This document shows positions 1-8,602 of a stretch of 64,000 bases of DNA, piece after piece. Origin of the DNA: Paenibacillus sp. NAIST15-1 (GTDB lineage: Bacteria > Bacillota > Bacilli > Paenibacillales > Paenibacillaceae); the NCBI RefSeq assembly GCF_001894745.1, contig NZ_BBYF01000005.1, positions 1 through 64,000 of the forward strand, given 5' to 3'. Each line of letters starts with the position of its first letter. Position 1 is the stretch's first letter. The position numbers and the translations under genes are program-made. The notes below the pieces were generated by a model. That model saw only the letters and a program-made list of their open reading frames with translations. It was not told where the DNA came from and did no database searches.

Positions 1-135
1 TTTTGTTCAACCACCCAATTATTCGTATTACAGGAATTCTAACGGGCAGATTAGCGTGGTGAATTTAAAACTTTTTCCACTTATTTACCGTATATAATTA
101 AGTAGTCCAAATATATTGTGTAAGGAGGGGCCACA

Positions 136-336
136 ATGCCGCATATAAATCTCCAAATAACGAAGGGTGCTAGTAGGGAGCAAAAGGCGCAAATCGTTAA
201 AGAATTTACTCAGACCCTTGTCAATGTACTTGGCAAGAAACCTGAACATACCCATATTGTTATTCAAGAAATTGATGAAGAAAATTGGGGGTTCAGCGGT
301 GTTTTGACAGACGATTTTCTAAGGAGTAAGTCTTAA
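136..336 (+). CDS. 4-oxalocrotonate tautomerase family protein
   Basis: A 66-residue protein that begins Met-Pro-His-Ile, so removal of Met exposes Pro2 as the N-terminal catalytic base used by the 4-oxalocrotonate tautomerase family. Length (about 62-70 residues) and the pattern of an N-terminal beta strand, a helix around residues 13-33 and the segment HTHIVIQEID fit the small hexameric tautomerases. The start is supported by AAGGAGG at 122-128, 7 bases before ATG. A TATAAT-like -10 lies at 93-98. The substrate cannot be read from sequence. No operon partner: the next gene is convergent. Confidence 0.85.
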   Translation: MPHINLQITKGASREQKAQIVKEFTQTLVNVLGKKPEHTHIVIQEIDEENWGFSGVLTDDFLRSKS

Positions 337-378
337 GTTATTACGTTAACTGGGAACGTTAGTTCAATGAAACAGCGA

Positions 379-523
379 CAGTCTAGGACTTTATTTTCTT
401 ATCCTTGGCCTGTGTTGTTTTATTTTCTAGGGTCAGTCTAAAACTTATTATATGGAGTCTGACGTTATAACAGTTTGAAAAGTCGCCTAGATCATAGACA
501 TCCAGTCTAATACTTTATTTTCT
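379..523 (-). repeat. Cluster of three copies of the TTAGACTG intergenic repeat
   Basis: Three related units lie at 379-398, 417-451 and 503-523. Read on the minus strand each has the form GAAAATAAAG followed by a few bases and TTAGACTG or CTAGACTG. The same unit recurs on the plus strand near 26130-26168, 31651-31697 and 33883-33909. The 137-base gap between the tautomerase and the DUF4386 gene consists mostly of it. Function unknown. Confidence 0.6.
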
Positions 524-537
524 GCTGACAACAGAAA

Positions 538-1218
538 CTATTCCGGCCGATTGAATCCTTTCATGATCAGCCATATAGCCAATACCAATTGTTGAACAGC
601 AATCGGCACGTTCAATATCATATAGGTTGAGTCCAGACCGATGAAGCGAATCATAAATAACAGGCTTGCCAATATAGATAGTGTTGAGCCAATCAGACCC
701 GAAACTGATAACCAACGGGGAACGATTTTGGTTTGGACAAAAATGCAGGTAAACAAGAACATTGCTAAAACAAATGCCAGTGTTGTTGCTACATGGTTCA
801 CCAAATCCCGACCATCCCGCAACAATTCACCCAAGGTGTGGAAATAGGATACATTCAGAGCATCAACTTTTGCAAATTCTTGACTTACTGACAGTAACAG
901 CAGAAGAATGATAACACCAATCATAATGAACACACCTGAAATGATGCCAAAGCCAACAGAGCCTAGAGCAAGACCTTTATTATGCTTGCTTAACATCGGA
1001 TACAGCAAAATCGGAATCCCAACATAGGCAGCAACCATTAATAATTGAGAAAACGCTCCTATCAGTACCTGACCTTCATTTTTAGAAGCGTTGACCAGGT
1101 AGTCTGCTCCATCAATAACAGGAACTACACTACATATCCCTGCAACCAACCCGACTATGAATAACAACCCTACAATTACAGCAGACCTTCTACTTGAATG
1201 GATACTCTTCCTTAGCAT
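538..1218 (-). CDS. DUF4386 family multi-pass membrane protein
   Basis: About 226 residues with six or seven hydrophobic segments and few charged residues. Layout and motifs (an early VGLLFIVGLVAGICS-like segment, a central DALNVSYFHTLGELLRDGRDLVNH region, a C-terminal half rich in Leu/Ile) match the DUF4386 family, whose function is not established. I chose the start at 1218 because AAGGAGG at 1225-1231 sits 6 bases upstream; the frame is open to 1347 but nothing supports an earlier start. It is convergent with the tautomerase and apparently monocistronic. The family call rests on general pattern and is moderately firm. Confidence 0.75.
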   Translation of the reverse strand: MLRKSIHSSRRSAVIVGLLFIVGLVAGICSVVPVIDGADYLVNASKNEGQVLIGAFSQLLMVAAYVGIPILLYPMLSKHNKGLALGSVGFGIISGVFIMIGVIILLLLLSVSQEFAKVDALNVSYFHTLGELLRDGRDLVNHVATTLAFVLAMFLFTCIFVQTKIVPRWLSVSGLIGSTLSILASLLFMIRFIGLDSTYMILNVPIAVQQLVLAIWLIMKGFNRPE

Positions 1219-1380
1219 TATGAACCTCCTTATCATATCTATCGTGGGGGCTACTATCAAAATACTCCGAATCGCTTTCTGACATGACAGGGTTCGGACA
1301 GAATAACTGAGCAAAGTTGAATCAATCAAGTTGGAGTGTAAAAGCAATGAAGGGAAGGCGTCAGCAGGGGTTCAGTATCT

Positions 1381-1677
1381 AATAATATTACTTCGGAAAT
1401 GGGTATGGAGCTGTTGGATGTCACAGATGTAATCCGCCCTTATCCGGAAGTCCATTATAGTTTACATAATAATATTATGGTTTACTTTCATGATGGACTG
1501 ATTCAGTTGAAGGGTGGACAGAAGACCCAAGACGCGATCTATGCTTTTCTCAATAAATATGGAATGCGATGTACCGGAGAGATCGATGGGAGATGCTGAT
1601 CTAGAAGATGGAAGTCACAGCCTATACGGATCCTAGCTGGAAACCATTGTTTGTATCTATACAAAGGCCTCGTCACC
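1381..1677 (+). pseudogene. Decayed fragment of rifampin phosphotransferase
   Basis: Two blocks match the intact rph gene of this window. 1381-1595 matches about 11440-11650 (shared ATTACTTCGGAAATGGGT, then the segment ending KYGMRC.GEID); 1587-1677 matches about 12236-12335 (GATGCTGATCTAGAAGATGG, then GGATCCTAGCTGG and AAAGGCCTCGTCACC). About 590 bases between the blocks are missing, both ends are gone and the frame is broken. The His-domain active site is not present. It is therefore a dead, internally deleted paralogue, not a small gene. Confidence 0.85.
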
Positions 1678-1702
1678 ATTCTAAAACAGCAGCATATTAA
1701 CA

Positions 1703-1756
1703 AAAAGGATGAGCAAGATCAACATTTATTAATGGATCTAAACTCATCCTTTTTTA
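1703..1756. terminator. Bidirectional terminator hairpin
   Basis: Perfect 11-base inverted repeat AAAAGGATGAG / CTCATCCTTTT with a 29-base loop, ending in a T run on the plus strand and reading into TTTTTG on the minus strand. It lies 36 bases past the stop of the minus-strand transporter gene and would end that transcript. Confidence 0.7.
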
Positions 1757-1792
1757 CAATTATAAATAATCGCAAATCACTTTCTGAGAGTC

Positions 1793-3070
1793 TTAATTAT
1801 AGGCAATGTTGCCGCTGCCGCTCTTTACAGTAGATTCATCAGCTTCTAATCGATTCGGATCAAATTCATTCTCCATCTTGGCGATAACAACGGTTGCTAC
1901 ACCGTTACCGATCAAATTCGTAATTGCGCGAGCTTCGGACATGAAACGGTCAACACCCAGCAGTAGGGCCATGCCTGCGATCGGAATGGATGGGAAAGCA
2001 GCTAATGTTGCTGCTAGTGTAATAAATCCTGATCCTGTAACCCCGGCAGCACCTTTGGAAGTTAGCATCAATACGAGCAGAAGGGTAATTTGCTGCCAGA
2101 TGCTTAGATCAACACCAGATACCTGAGCGACAAATAGCGCAGCCATTGACAGATAAATCGATGTACCGTCCAGGTTGAATGAGTATCCTGTTGGAATAAC
2201 AAGTCCCACGACGGATTTGGAAGCACCATATGCCTCGAGCTTTGACATCATTCGCGGAAGGGCCGATTCGGAAGAAGAGGTACCAAGCACCAGTAAGATT
2301 TCTTCTTTAATGTAAGAGATAAACTTGAAGATGTTGAATCCGAATACTTTGGCGATGAATCCGAGTACGACGATAATAAATAGGAACATGGTCAAATAAA
2401 CAGAACCCATCAGCTTGCCAAGTGTGAACAACGAGCCAAGGCCAAATTTGCCAATCGTATATGACATTGCACCAAAAGCGGCAATTGGTGAAAGCTTCAT
2501 AATGATATTAACGATACCAAAAAATACGTGTGAGAGCTTATCAAATAAAGAAATGATGGCTTGCCCCTTTTCACCAATAGCGGTTAGAGCAAAACCAAAC
2601 AGGACAGCAAATAACAATACCGGAAGAAGCTCACCGCTAGCAAAAGCCCCGATAACATTATCAGGCACGATGTTCATGATGAAGCCCATTACACTATTAT
2701 CATGCGCTTTCTCCGCATATTGTGCAACGTCACCTGTAGCCTTTGAAATATCGATTCCAGAGCCTGGCTTAACTATATTTACTACAAGTAGGCCAATTGT
2801 AAGTGCTATGGTTGTTACAATCTCAAAGTACAATAATGCCTTACCACCGATGCGTCCGACCTTTTTCATATCGCCCATGCTTGCGATTCCATGTACTACG
2901 GTGAAGAAGATGATTGGTGCAATTACCATCTTGATAAGCTTGATAAAGATGTCTCCAAGCACCTTCAGTTCAACGGCATATTTAGGGAAAAATTGTCCGA
3001 AGAGAACCCCAAGAAGAATCGCGAATAATACTTGAACGGTCATGTTTTTCATGATTTTTTTTAACTTCAT
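1793..3070 (-). CDS. dctA: C4-dicarboxylate:cation symporter (DctA/DctP type)
   Basis: About 425 residues, the usual length of the dicarboxylate/amino acid:cation symporter (SLC1-like) family. It has the N-terminal [16 protein letters not shown] helix, a [23 protein letters not shown] segment, the re-entrant serine-rich loop [13 protein letters not shown], the helix [12 protein letters not shown] and the tip [13 protein letters not shown], all hallmarks of succinate/fumarate/malate uptake proteins. B. subtilis has the orthologous gene (dctP/dctA) beside dctB-dctS-dctR, as here. I prefer the ATG at 3070, 7 bases after GAGGGG at 3078-3083; ATG 3076 and GTG/ATG positions further up lack good spacing. 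A catabolite-response-like element lies just upstream, so control by DctR and CcpA is likely. Confidence 0.93.
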   Translation of the reverse strand: MKLKKIMKNMTVQVLFAILLGVLFGQFFPKYAVELKVLGDIFIKLIKMVIAPIIFFTVVHGIASMGDMKKVGRIGGKALLYFEIVTTIALTIGLLVVNIVKPGSGIDISKATGDVAQYAEKAHDNSVMGFIMNIVPDNVIGAFASGELLPVLLFAVLFGFALTAIGEKGQAIISLFDKLSHVFFGIVNIIMKLSPIAAFGAMSYTIGKFGLGSLFTLGKLMGSVYLTMFLFIIVVLGFIAKVFGFNIFKFISYIKEEILLVLGTSSSESALPRMMSKLEAYGASKSVVGLVIPTGYSFNLDGTSIYLSMAALFVAQVSGVDLSIWQQITLLLVLMLTSKGAAGVTGSGFITLAATLAAFPSIPIAGMALLLGVDRFMSEARAITNLIGNGVATVVIAKMENEFDPNRLEADESTVKSGSGNIAYN

Positions 3071-3094
3071 GTTCATACCCCTCGCTTTCACCAT

Positions 3095-3108
3095 TGTAAG
3101 CGCTTTTA
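3095..3108 (-). promoter_or_regulatory. Candidate CcpA catabolite-response element (cre)
   Basis: TGTAAGCGCTTTTA differs at one main position from the cre consensus TGWAAGCGYTWWCA. It lies about 25 bases before the dctA start, between dctB and dctA, where binding of CcpA would block transcription into the transporter gene. Position and sequence are seen; regulation is inferred. Confidence 0.6.
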
Positions 3109-3179
3109 TTAGATGTGCTTAAGTGTAAGAGAGAGGGGAGAAGGTGACAAGCATATGGTCATATTGTTCTTTTTGGTCT

Positions 3180-4214
3180 TTAAGGCCCAGAGATTTCGCT
3201 CATTATATCAGCCCCGATTTTCAATGCGAAATCTTTATAAAGCTCCTTTGAGGCTATCCTCCATTCCGCTGTTTGCTCTTTCGTTAAGATGGAAATCTGT
3301 AAATTCTGGTTCGTATGAATCTCGTTCATATGAGACTCATTTCTAGCTGCTTTTTTATTTGCCTGCTCTGTTGTTTCATCCATTGCTTCGATGAGCAGCT
3401 GTTGCACATCAGAAGGCAGGCTATCCCAGAAGGATTTGTTGAAAATAACGGCATAGCCCAAATAACCATGATTGCTAATCGTCATATATTTCTGTACTTG
3501 GTAGAGGCGTTTGCTTACGATATTCGATATCGTATTTTCCTGTCCATCTACTGAGCCGTCGGCTAGATTGCGATAGGCGTCGTTAAAAGGAATAACACTT
3601 GTCTTCCCTCCCCAGTTCTTAATATGCCGTTCAATTAATGGACTTGGCTGTATGCGAAACTTTAGACCTTTGAAATCTTGAGGCCCCAGAATAGGCCGTA
3701 CATTGTTCGTCACTTGTTTAAAGCCATTGGACCAGAAGGCGACTCCCATCATGCCATACGGTCTAAGCGTTTGGAATAGCTTGTCTCCAAGCGGACCATT
3801 CAGCTTGCTTTCAACCTCATTCTGATCTTTGAAAGCAAATGGCAGATCCATGACTAGCCATGCTGGATCGATCTCGCTCATGGTTGAGAAGGATGGGGCT
3901 ATCATTTGAATATCACCACGCTGAAGTGCAGCAACTTCATTGTTCTCACCATACAGCATGCCATTTGGGAACACTTGTATCTCGACGCGATCCTTTGATT
4001 TCTTCTTTACAAGATCAGCGAATTCAGCTGCAGCGAGGCCCTTTGGTGTGTTCTCAGCAACTACATGACTGAATTTGATGACGATCCGTTGCTTAAGTCC
4101 AGTTTGTTCATCATCCTGATAGAGATGCTCATTCAAGTTTGGCTGATATCCGACTAGATATGCAGCTAACAATCCAATAATAATGAACATTCCAATGCTT
4201 GCAATCGCTTTCAA
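3180..4214 (-). CDS. dctB: TRAP-type (DctP family) dicarboxylate-binding protein DctB
   Basis: 344 residues. An N-terminal hydrophobic segment (residues 5-22, IGMFIIIGLLAAYLVGY) anchors or exports it; the rest is a DctP-family periplasmic-type binding fold, including the FKGLKFRIQPS segment whose Arg normally contacts the substrate carboxylate. In B. subtilis the equivalent protein works with the DctS sensor as a co-sensor rather than with TRAP membrane subunits, and indeed no TRAP permease genes are present here. TTG start at 4214 with GGAGG 8 bases upstream. It is transcribed ahead of dctA with a 109-base gap and divergently from dctS. Confidence 0.9.
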   Translation of the reverse strand: MKAIASIGMFIIIGLLAAYLVGYQPNLNEHLYQDDEQTGLKQRIVIKFSHVVAENTPKGLAAAEFADLVKKKSKDRVEIQVFPNGMLYGENNEVAALQRGDIQMIAPSFSTMSEIDPAWLVMDLPFAFKDQNEVESKLNGPLGDKLFQTLRPYGMMGVAFWSNGFKQVTNNVRPILGPQDFKGLKFRIQPSPLIERHIKNWGGKTSVIPFNDAYRNLADGSVDGQENTISNIVSKRLYQVQKYMTISNHGYLGYAVIFNKSFWDSLPSDVQQLLIEAMDETTEQANKKAARNESHMNEIHTNQNLQISILTKEQTAEWRIASKELYKDFALKIGADIMSEISGP

Positions 4215-4248
4215 ATTTGTCTCCTCCCAGTTGCTAAATTAGACTTAT

Positions 4249-4260
4249 TATTGCACAATA
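4249..4260. promoter_or_regulatory. Short inverted repeat in the dctB/dctS divergent promoter region
   Basis: TATTG CA CAATA between the divergent dctB and dctS starts. It is the clearest dyad in the 86-base gap and a possible site for DctR, but short enough to be chance. Confidence 0.3.
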
Positions 4261-4300
4261 GCAGATAAAGGTAAATATTTCGAAAAGGAGGGCAATAGAC

Positions 4301-5905
4301 TTGAACCGAATAGGAATCTATTGGAAAATCATTTTACTTTCATTCGGTTTGGTTCTGTTCTCCCTCCTAATTGCTGTAGAAGTCTTGCTAGGAAGCTTGA
4401 CTAGCGTCAAAGAAGAAGGCTTACGTCAACGGCTTATTACGACTGCCCAAATTGTTGCTAATCTACCGGGAGTGGCAGAATATATCAATGAGCAGAATGG
4501 AGCCGAGAATATTGCTCCCGTTGCTGACAAAATTCGCATGCTGAATGAGGTTGATTATATCGTCGTGCTGGATATGAATCGCAAGCGCTTATCACATCCT
4601 CTATCGGATCGAATAGGAACGTATTTTAGTGGGGACGATGCGGATGCAGCTTTTGCTGAGCATATGTATGTTTCCAAAGTAAAAGGTGAAGCAGGTGTTG
4701 GCTTGCGGGCATTTGTGCCAATCATGAACGCGAAGCATGAGCAGGTTGGCGTTGTAATGGCAGGGGGACTTCTGCCAACAATGAAGGATATTTTCCCCGA
4801 GCAATTCAGATCGGTTATGGTAATGATTATATTAGCGCTTTCGTTTGGAATGATGGGTTCAGCGATGCTTGCGAAACATATCAAGAAAGAGATGTATAAT
4901 CTAGAGCCGCATGAAATTGCCACGATGTTTCGTGAACATACGGCTGCATTCCAAGCTATGCATGAAGGAGTAATCGCCATCGACAGCAAGGAGCGAATCA
5001 CGATTTTCAATGAACGGGCTAAGCGCATTTTTGGCGTGTCCAAGGATGTTATTGGGCTGAACATTTGGGATGTGATTCCAGATTCTCGCTTGCCTGAAGT
5101 ACTTAAGGTAAAGATGCCGCTCCTGAACCACGAATTGCTGATTGGCGATACGCTCATTTGGAGCAATCGAATACCCATAATCGAGCAGGGGGTTACACAG
5201 GGAGCCATAGCGATTTTTCAAGACCGCACGGAGGTTACGCATATGGCAGAAGAACTGACAGGTGTGCGAGAATTTGTGAATGCCTTGCGAGCCCAAAATC
5301 ATGAACATATGAATAAAATGCATACCGTTGCGGGGCTTCTGCAGCTTGGAAAACATGAAGAAGCATTAAGATATTTGTTTGAGGTATCTGATCAACATGA
5401 AGAGACAACAAGATTTATGCAGGAGCATTTTGAGGATGATGGAGTTGCAGGCTTACTGCTTGGTAAGATCAGTCGAGGTCATGAGCTTGATATAGATGTG
5501 ATCATCGATCCGAACTGCGGTTTGCGTCAATTTCCAGATTCGCTTGATCGACGAGATATCGTGCTTCTGGTAGGGAATTTGATTGAAAATGCATTTGACG
5601 CACTTTCCAATATCAAGGTTGATCAGAAGGCAGTGTATCTGTACATTGGACAAGATGAAGATTATTTAACGATCTTAGTAGAGGATAATGGCTGCGGTAT
5701 GACAGAAGGCACGAAGGCAAGAATGCTGGAACGCAGCTTCTCGACCAAAAATGGAGAGCATCGAGGGATAGGCCTATTTCTGATAAGTGGGATTATTGCA
5801 AAAGGTAAAGGGCTGCTTCGGTGTGAATCCTCCCCAGGACTCGGAACATCAATGGAAATCGTTTTTCCGATGAAGGAGGCGATAAGAGATGCAGGAGCAA
5901 TGTAA
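4301..5905 (+). CDS. dctS: Sensor histidine kinase DctS (CitA/DcuS family)
   Basis: 534 residues in the order: transmembrane helix about 8-30, extracellular sensor (Cache/PASp-like) about 35-165, second helix about 168-193, cytoplasmic PAS about 205-315, dimerisation/phosphotransfer helix with the CitA-type motif around His334 (NHEHMNKMH), then an ATPase domain with N box NLIENAFDAL (about 426-435), DNGCGM G1 box and GIGLFLISGI G2 box. Such kinases sense C4-dicarboxylates and drive transporter expression. TTG start at 4301, preceded by AAAGGAGGG with 8-base spacing. The stop overlaps the dctR start by 17 bases, so the two are translationally coupled. Confidence 0.93.
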   Translation: MNRIGIYWKIILLSFGLVLFSLLIAVEVLLGSLTSVKEEGLRQRLITTAQIVANLPGVAEYINEQNGAENIAPVADKIRMLNEVDYIVVLDMNRKRLSHPLSDRIGTYFSGDDADAAFAEHMYVSKVKGEAGVGLRAFVPIMNAKHEQVGVVMAGGLLPTMKDIFPEQFRSVMVMIILALSFGMMGSAMLAKHIKKEMYNLEPHEIATMFREHTAAFQAMHEGVIAIDSKERITIFNERAKRIFGVSKDVIGLNIWDVIPDSRLPEVLKVKMPLLNHELLIGDTLIWSNRIPIIEQGVTQGAIAIFQDRTEVTHMAEELTGVREFVNALRAQNHEHMNKMHTVAGLLQLGKHEEALRYLFEVSDQHEETTRFMQEHFEDDGVAGLLLGKISRGHELDIDVIIDPNCGLRQFPDSLDRRDIVLLVGNLIENAFDALSNIKVDQKAVYLYIGQDEDYLTILVEDNGCGMTEGTKARMLERSFSTKNGEHRGIGLFLISGIIAKGKGLLRCESSPGLGTSMEIVFPMKEAIRDAGAM

Positions 5906-6704
5906 GCATATCGTGCAGGTATTGCTGATTGAAGATGATCCAATGGTTCAGGAAGTGAACCGCATGTTCATCGAACGGGTGAATGGTTATAAAGTTATTG
6001 GGACGGCAGGCAACGGTCAGGATGGCTTGCGGATGATTGAAGAACTGAAGCCGGATCTAATCTTTCTGGATGTGTTTATGCCTTCATTTGATGGAATTAG
6101 TACGCTGAAGGAAATTAGAGCGCGTAATCTACCAGTAGATGTGATCGTAGTTACGGCTGCTAAAGAGACGGAAACATTACGAGCGATGATGAGAAACGGT
6201 GCAGTAGATTATATTATCAAGCCATTTAAATTAGAGCGGGTTAGACGGACATTGGAACGTTATCGTGATCGATACGAGACGTTAACCGACGATCATACAG
6301 TTACCCAAGAGCAGCTTGATCGCATTCTACAAATGGGAGATGAGATCCGAACGGATAGCACTGTGAACGATGGATCTTCTCTATTAGAGCAGAGTTTAGG
6401 GCAGAGTGTAATCCGAGACAAGAACATTATCGAATCATCATCACCTGCTGAAATGTTTATATCTACGGAAGAACTGCCGAAGGGATTAAATCCAGTAACA
6501 CTTAAACAAGTGCTTGCAGTCATGGCTGATAAAGGTGGGAAGCTATCCGCAGAAGAAACAGCCGAAGGGGTTGGGATTGCGAGAGTGACAGCAAGAAGAT
6601 ACCTTGAATATTTGTCAAAGATAGGATATGTCTATCTAGAGGTGAATTATGGAGGCGTAGGGCGACCAATTAATCGATATGTGCTACATTCACGACCAAA
6701 ATGA
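5889..6704 (+). CDS. dctR: Response regulator DctR (CitB family)
   Basis: 271 residues. Receiver domain 1-120 with acidic pocket Asp16/Asp17, phosphoacceptor Asp61 (FLDVFMP) and Lys111 (IIKPF); C-terminal helix-turn-helix about 205-265 (SAEETAEGVGIARVTARRYLEYL), typical of the CitB/DcuR group. A longer than usual linker (about 125-200) is rich in Ser, Glu and Asp. AAGGAGG lies 9 bases upstream, inside the end of dctS. The expected targets are dctA and dctB on the other side of dctS. Confidence 0.93.
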   Translation: MQEQCKHIVQVLLIEDDPMVQEVNRMFIERVNGYKVIGTAGNGQDGLRMIEELKPDLIFLDVFMPSFDGISTLKEIRARNLPVDVIVVTAAKETETLRAMMRNGAVDYIIKPFKLERVRRTLERYRDRYETLTDDHTVTQEQLDRILQMGDEIRTDSTVNDGSSLLEQSLGQSVIRDKNIIESSSPAEMFISTEELPKGLNPVTLKQVLAVMADKGGKLSAEETAEGVGIARVTARRYLEYLSKIGYVYLEVNYGGVGRPINRYVLHSRPK

Positions 6705-6788
6705 CCAAAATAATCCGAAACACGCCTTTTACGTGAATATTAAAATTACAAATGAAAATGTAACACCGAAGTGGTGGGCTAATGACTC

Positions 6789-6908
6789 ATGAAGCAGATT
6801 AAGGTTGCCATTGCTTATTGCAATGAAATATCTGGTATGTTACTATTGCGCTAACACTTACGATAGGAGTTGAAGAGGATAATGTAGAATTTCTTGCTAA
6901 CGTTTAAG
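6789..6908 (+). CDS. Putative 39-residue leader peptide of the ABC-F gene
   Basis: An ATG-started frame encoding MKQIKVAIAY... ending ...EFLANV with TAA at 6906-6908. Its last codons overlap the 5' arm (6891-6898) of a hairpin that belongs to the attenuator before the ABC-F gene, the position expected for a regulatory leader where a drug-stalled ribosome changes RNA folding. The ribosome binding site is weak (GGTGGG about 12 bases upstream). A 6-codon frame starting at 6782 (MTHEAD) and an internal ATG at 6837 are alternative leader starts. Confidence 0.5.
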
Positions 6909-7071
6909 GAATAAAACAAGTTCTATTTGTGCTGTTTTATTCTTTATTGGCAAGAAAGTTACCTTATTCTTTTCACTCAAAATATATCCTTATCTGACTC
7001 TACGTAGGGTTAGATTTGTTTTATTTTTTGAGCTGCGAGAAAGGTTAACTTTCTTGCGGCTCTTTTTTATT
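6891..7071 (+). promoter_or_regulatory. Transcription attenuator of the ABC-F resistance gene
   Basis: Three segments can pair in mutually exclusive ways. TTTCTTGC (6891-6898) pairs with GCAAGAAA (6951-6958), enclosing a second stem GAATAAAACA / TGTTTTATTC (6910-6919 / 6934-6943). GCAAGAAAGTTA (6951-6962) is a perfect 12-base complement of TAACTTTCTTGC (7046-7057). The latter is part of a terminator, 14-base stem 7030-7043 / 7049-7062 followed by TTTTTT. If a ribosome covers 6891-6908, the first hairpin cannot form, 6951-6962 is free and the terminator is disrupted. Confidence 0.8.
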
Positions 7072-7094
7072 TGTGAACCAAGGAGGTTTTTGGA

Positions 7095-8579
7095 ATGTCA
7101 TTGATCAAGGTAACGAACCTGACGTTTTCCTATGACGGCAGTTACGACAACATTTTTGAGCATGTAAGTTTACAAATCGATACCAACTGGAAATTGGGCT
7201 TTACGGGGAGGAACGGCCGGGGCAAGACTACGTTTCTCAATCTGCTACTCGGCAAGTATGAATACAGCGGAACGATTTCCTCTAACGTCAGCTTCGAGTA
7301 TTTCCCGTTCCATGTCGAACACAAGGAAAAGTATACATTCGATGTGGTAGCTGACATCTATCCCGACTACGAGCACTGGCAGCTCATGCGCGAGTTTTCA
7401 CTGCTGAAGTTGTCAGAAGATGTGTTATATCGACCGTTCGACTCGTTGTCCAACGGAGAACAGACGAAGGTTATGCTGGCGGTTCTGTTTTTGAAGGAGA
7501 ACAGTTTTTTGCTTATCGACGAGCCGACCAACCATCTAGATCTGCATGCTCGGAAGCTGGTAAGTGATTATTTGAACGGGAAGAGCGGCTTTATGTTGGT
7601 GTCACACGATAGGGCGTTTCTCGATAATTGTGTAGATCATATCATTTCGATCAATAAGACCAATATCGAAATTCAGAACGGAAATTTCTCAGACTGGTGG
7701 GAGAACAAACAAAGACAGGATAATTTCGAACTGGCTGAGAACGAAAAGCTGAGGAAAGACATTAAGAGGCTATCCGAAGCGGCCAAGCGAACGAGCAACT
7801 GGTCGCACGAAGTAGAAAAAACGAAAAACGGCACCCGCAACTCTGGCTCCAAGGTCGACAAAGGATACATCGGCCACAAGGCCGCTAAAATGATGAAGCG
7901 ATCCAAATCGATCGAGCAAAGACAGCACTCTGCGATCGAGGAAAGATCACAGCTTCTGAGAAACGTCGATAGCTCGGAAAGCCTGAAAATATCGCAGATG
8001 ACTTATCATAAACACCAATTGGTCGAGCTTGATCGCGTTTCGATTCATTATGGAGAAAAGAACGTGTGCAGCGATATCAGCTTTACTATCGAGCAAGGGG
8101 ACAGAATCGTGCTCTCCGGTCCGAACGGCTCAGGCAAATCCAGTTTGCTCAAATTGATTTGTGGCGAGGATATTCCTTATTCCGGCGTGTTTCGAAAAGG
8201 GAGCCAGTTGAAAATTTCCTATGTTTCACAAGATACCTCGCAGTTGCAAGGAAATTTGTCGGAATTCGCTAAATCCAGTGAAATTGACGAAAGCTTGTTC
8301 AAAGCGATTTTGAGAAAACTCGATTTTTCGCGCTTGCAATTTGAAAAGGACATTGCTTCTTATAGCGGCGGTCAGAAGAAGAAGGTACTGATTGCGAAAA
8401 GCCTCTGCGAACAGGCTCATTTGCATATTTGGGACGAACCGCTTAATTTTATCGACGTCATTTCCAGGATGCAAATCGAAGAACTGCTGCTGGAGCATTC
8501 ACCAACAATCCTTTTTGTGGAGCATGACAGCGAGTTTTGCAAACATATCGCAACTAAAATGGTGGAACTGAACATATAA
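7095..8579 (+). CDS. ABC-F ribosomal protection protein, Lsa type
   Basis: 494 residues with two ATP-binding cassettes and no membrane segment, the ABC-F layout. First cassette: Walker A GRNGRGKT 38-45, signature LSNGE 118-122, Walker B FLLIDEPTNHLD about 138-149. Interdomain linker (P-site tRNA interaction motif) about 185-300, long and basic. Second cassette: GPNGSGKS 342-349, YSGGQ, then LHIWDEPLNFID. Length and linker fit the Lsa/Vga-like group, which displaces lincosamides, pleuromutilins and streptogramin A from the ribosome. AAGGAGG is 7 bases upstream. It sits behind an attenuator and ahead of a Cfr-like gene. Exact drug range cannot be read. Confidence 0.9.
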   Translation: MSLIKVTNLTFSYDGSYDNIFEHVSLQIDTNWKLGFTGRNGRGKTTFLNLLLGKYEYSGTISSNVSFEYFPFHVEHKEKYTFDVVADIYPDYEHWQLMREFSLLKLSEDVLYRPFDSLSNGEQTKVMLAVLFLKENSFLLIDEPTNHLDLHARKLVSDYLNGKSGFMLVSHDRAFLDNCVDHIISINKTNIEIQNGNFSDWWENKQRQDNFELAENEKLRKDIKRLSEAAKRTSNWSHEVEKTKNGTRNSGSKVDKGYIGHKAAKMMKRSKSIEQRQHSAIEERSQLLRNVDSSESLKISQMTYHKHQLVELDRVSIHYGEKNVCSDISFTIEQGDRIVLSGPNGSGKSSLLKLICGEDIPYSGVFRKGSQLKISYVSQDTSQLQGNLSEFAKSSEIDESLFKAILRKLDFSRLQFEKDIASYSGGQKKKVLIAKSLCEQAHLHIWDEPLNFIDVISRMQIEELLLEHSPTILFVEHDSEFCKHIATKMVELNI

Positions 8580-8602
8580 CACACCCTAGGAGGATGAAAA
8601 CA

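Noticed and set aside
2415..3035. Long open frame on the plus strand opposite the dicarboxylate transporter
   Set aside because: Pure antisense of a well-supported gene; no ribosome binding site and composition rich in Pro, Thr and Asn typical of antisense frames.
3180..4214. Substrate-binding part of a TRAP transporter
   Set aside because: No DctQ/DctM-type membrane genes are present; the arrangement matches the DctB co-sensor of Bacillus.
7095..8579. ABC-F protein as an ordinary transporter ATPase
   Set aside because: Two cassettes in one chain with the long interdomain linker and no permease gene nearby indicate a ribosome-acting ABC-F protein.
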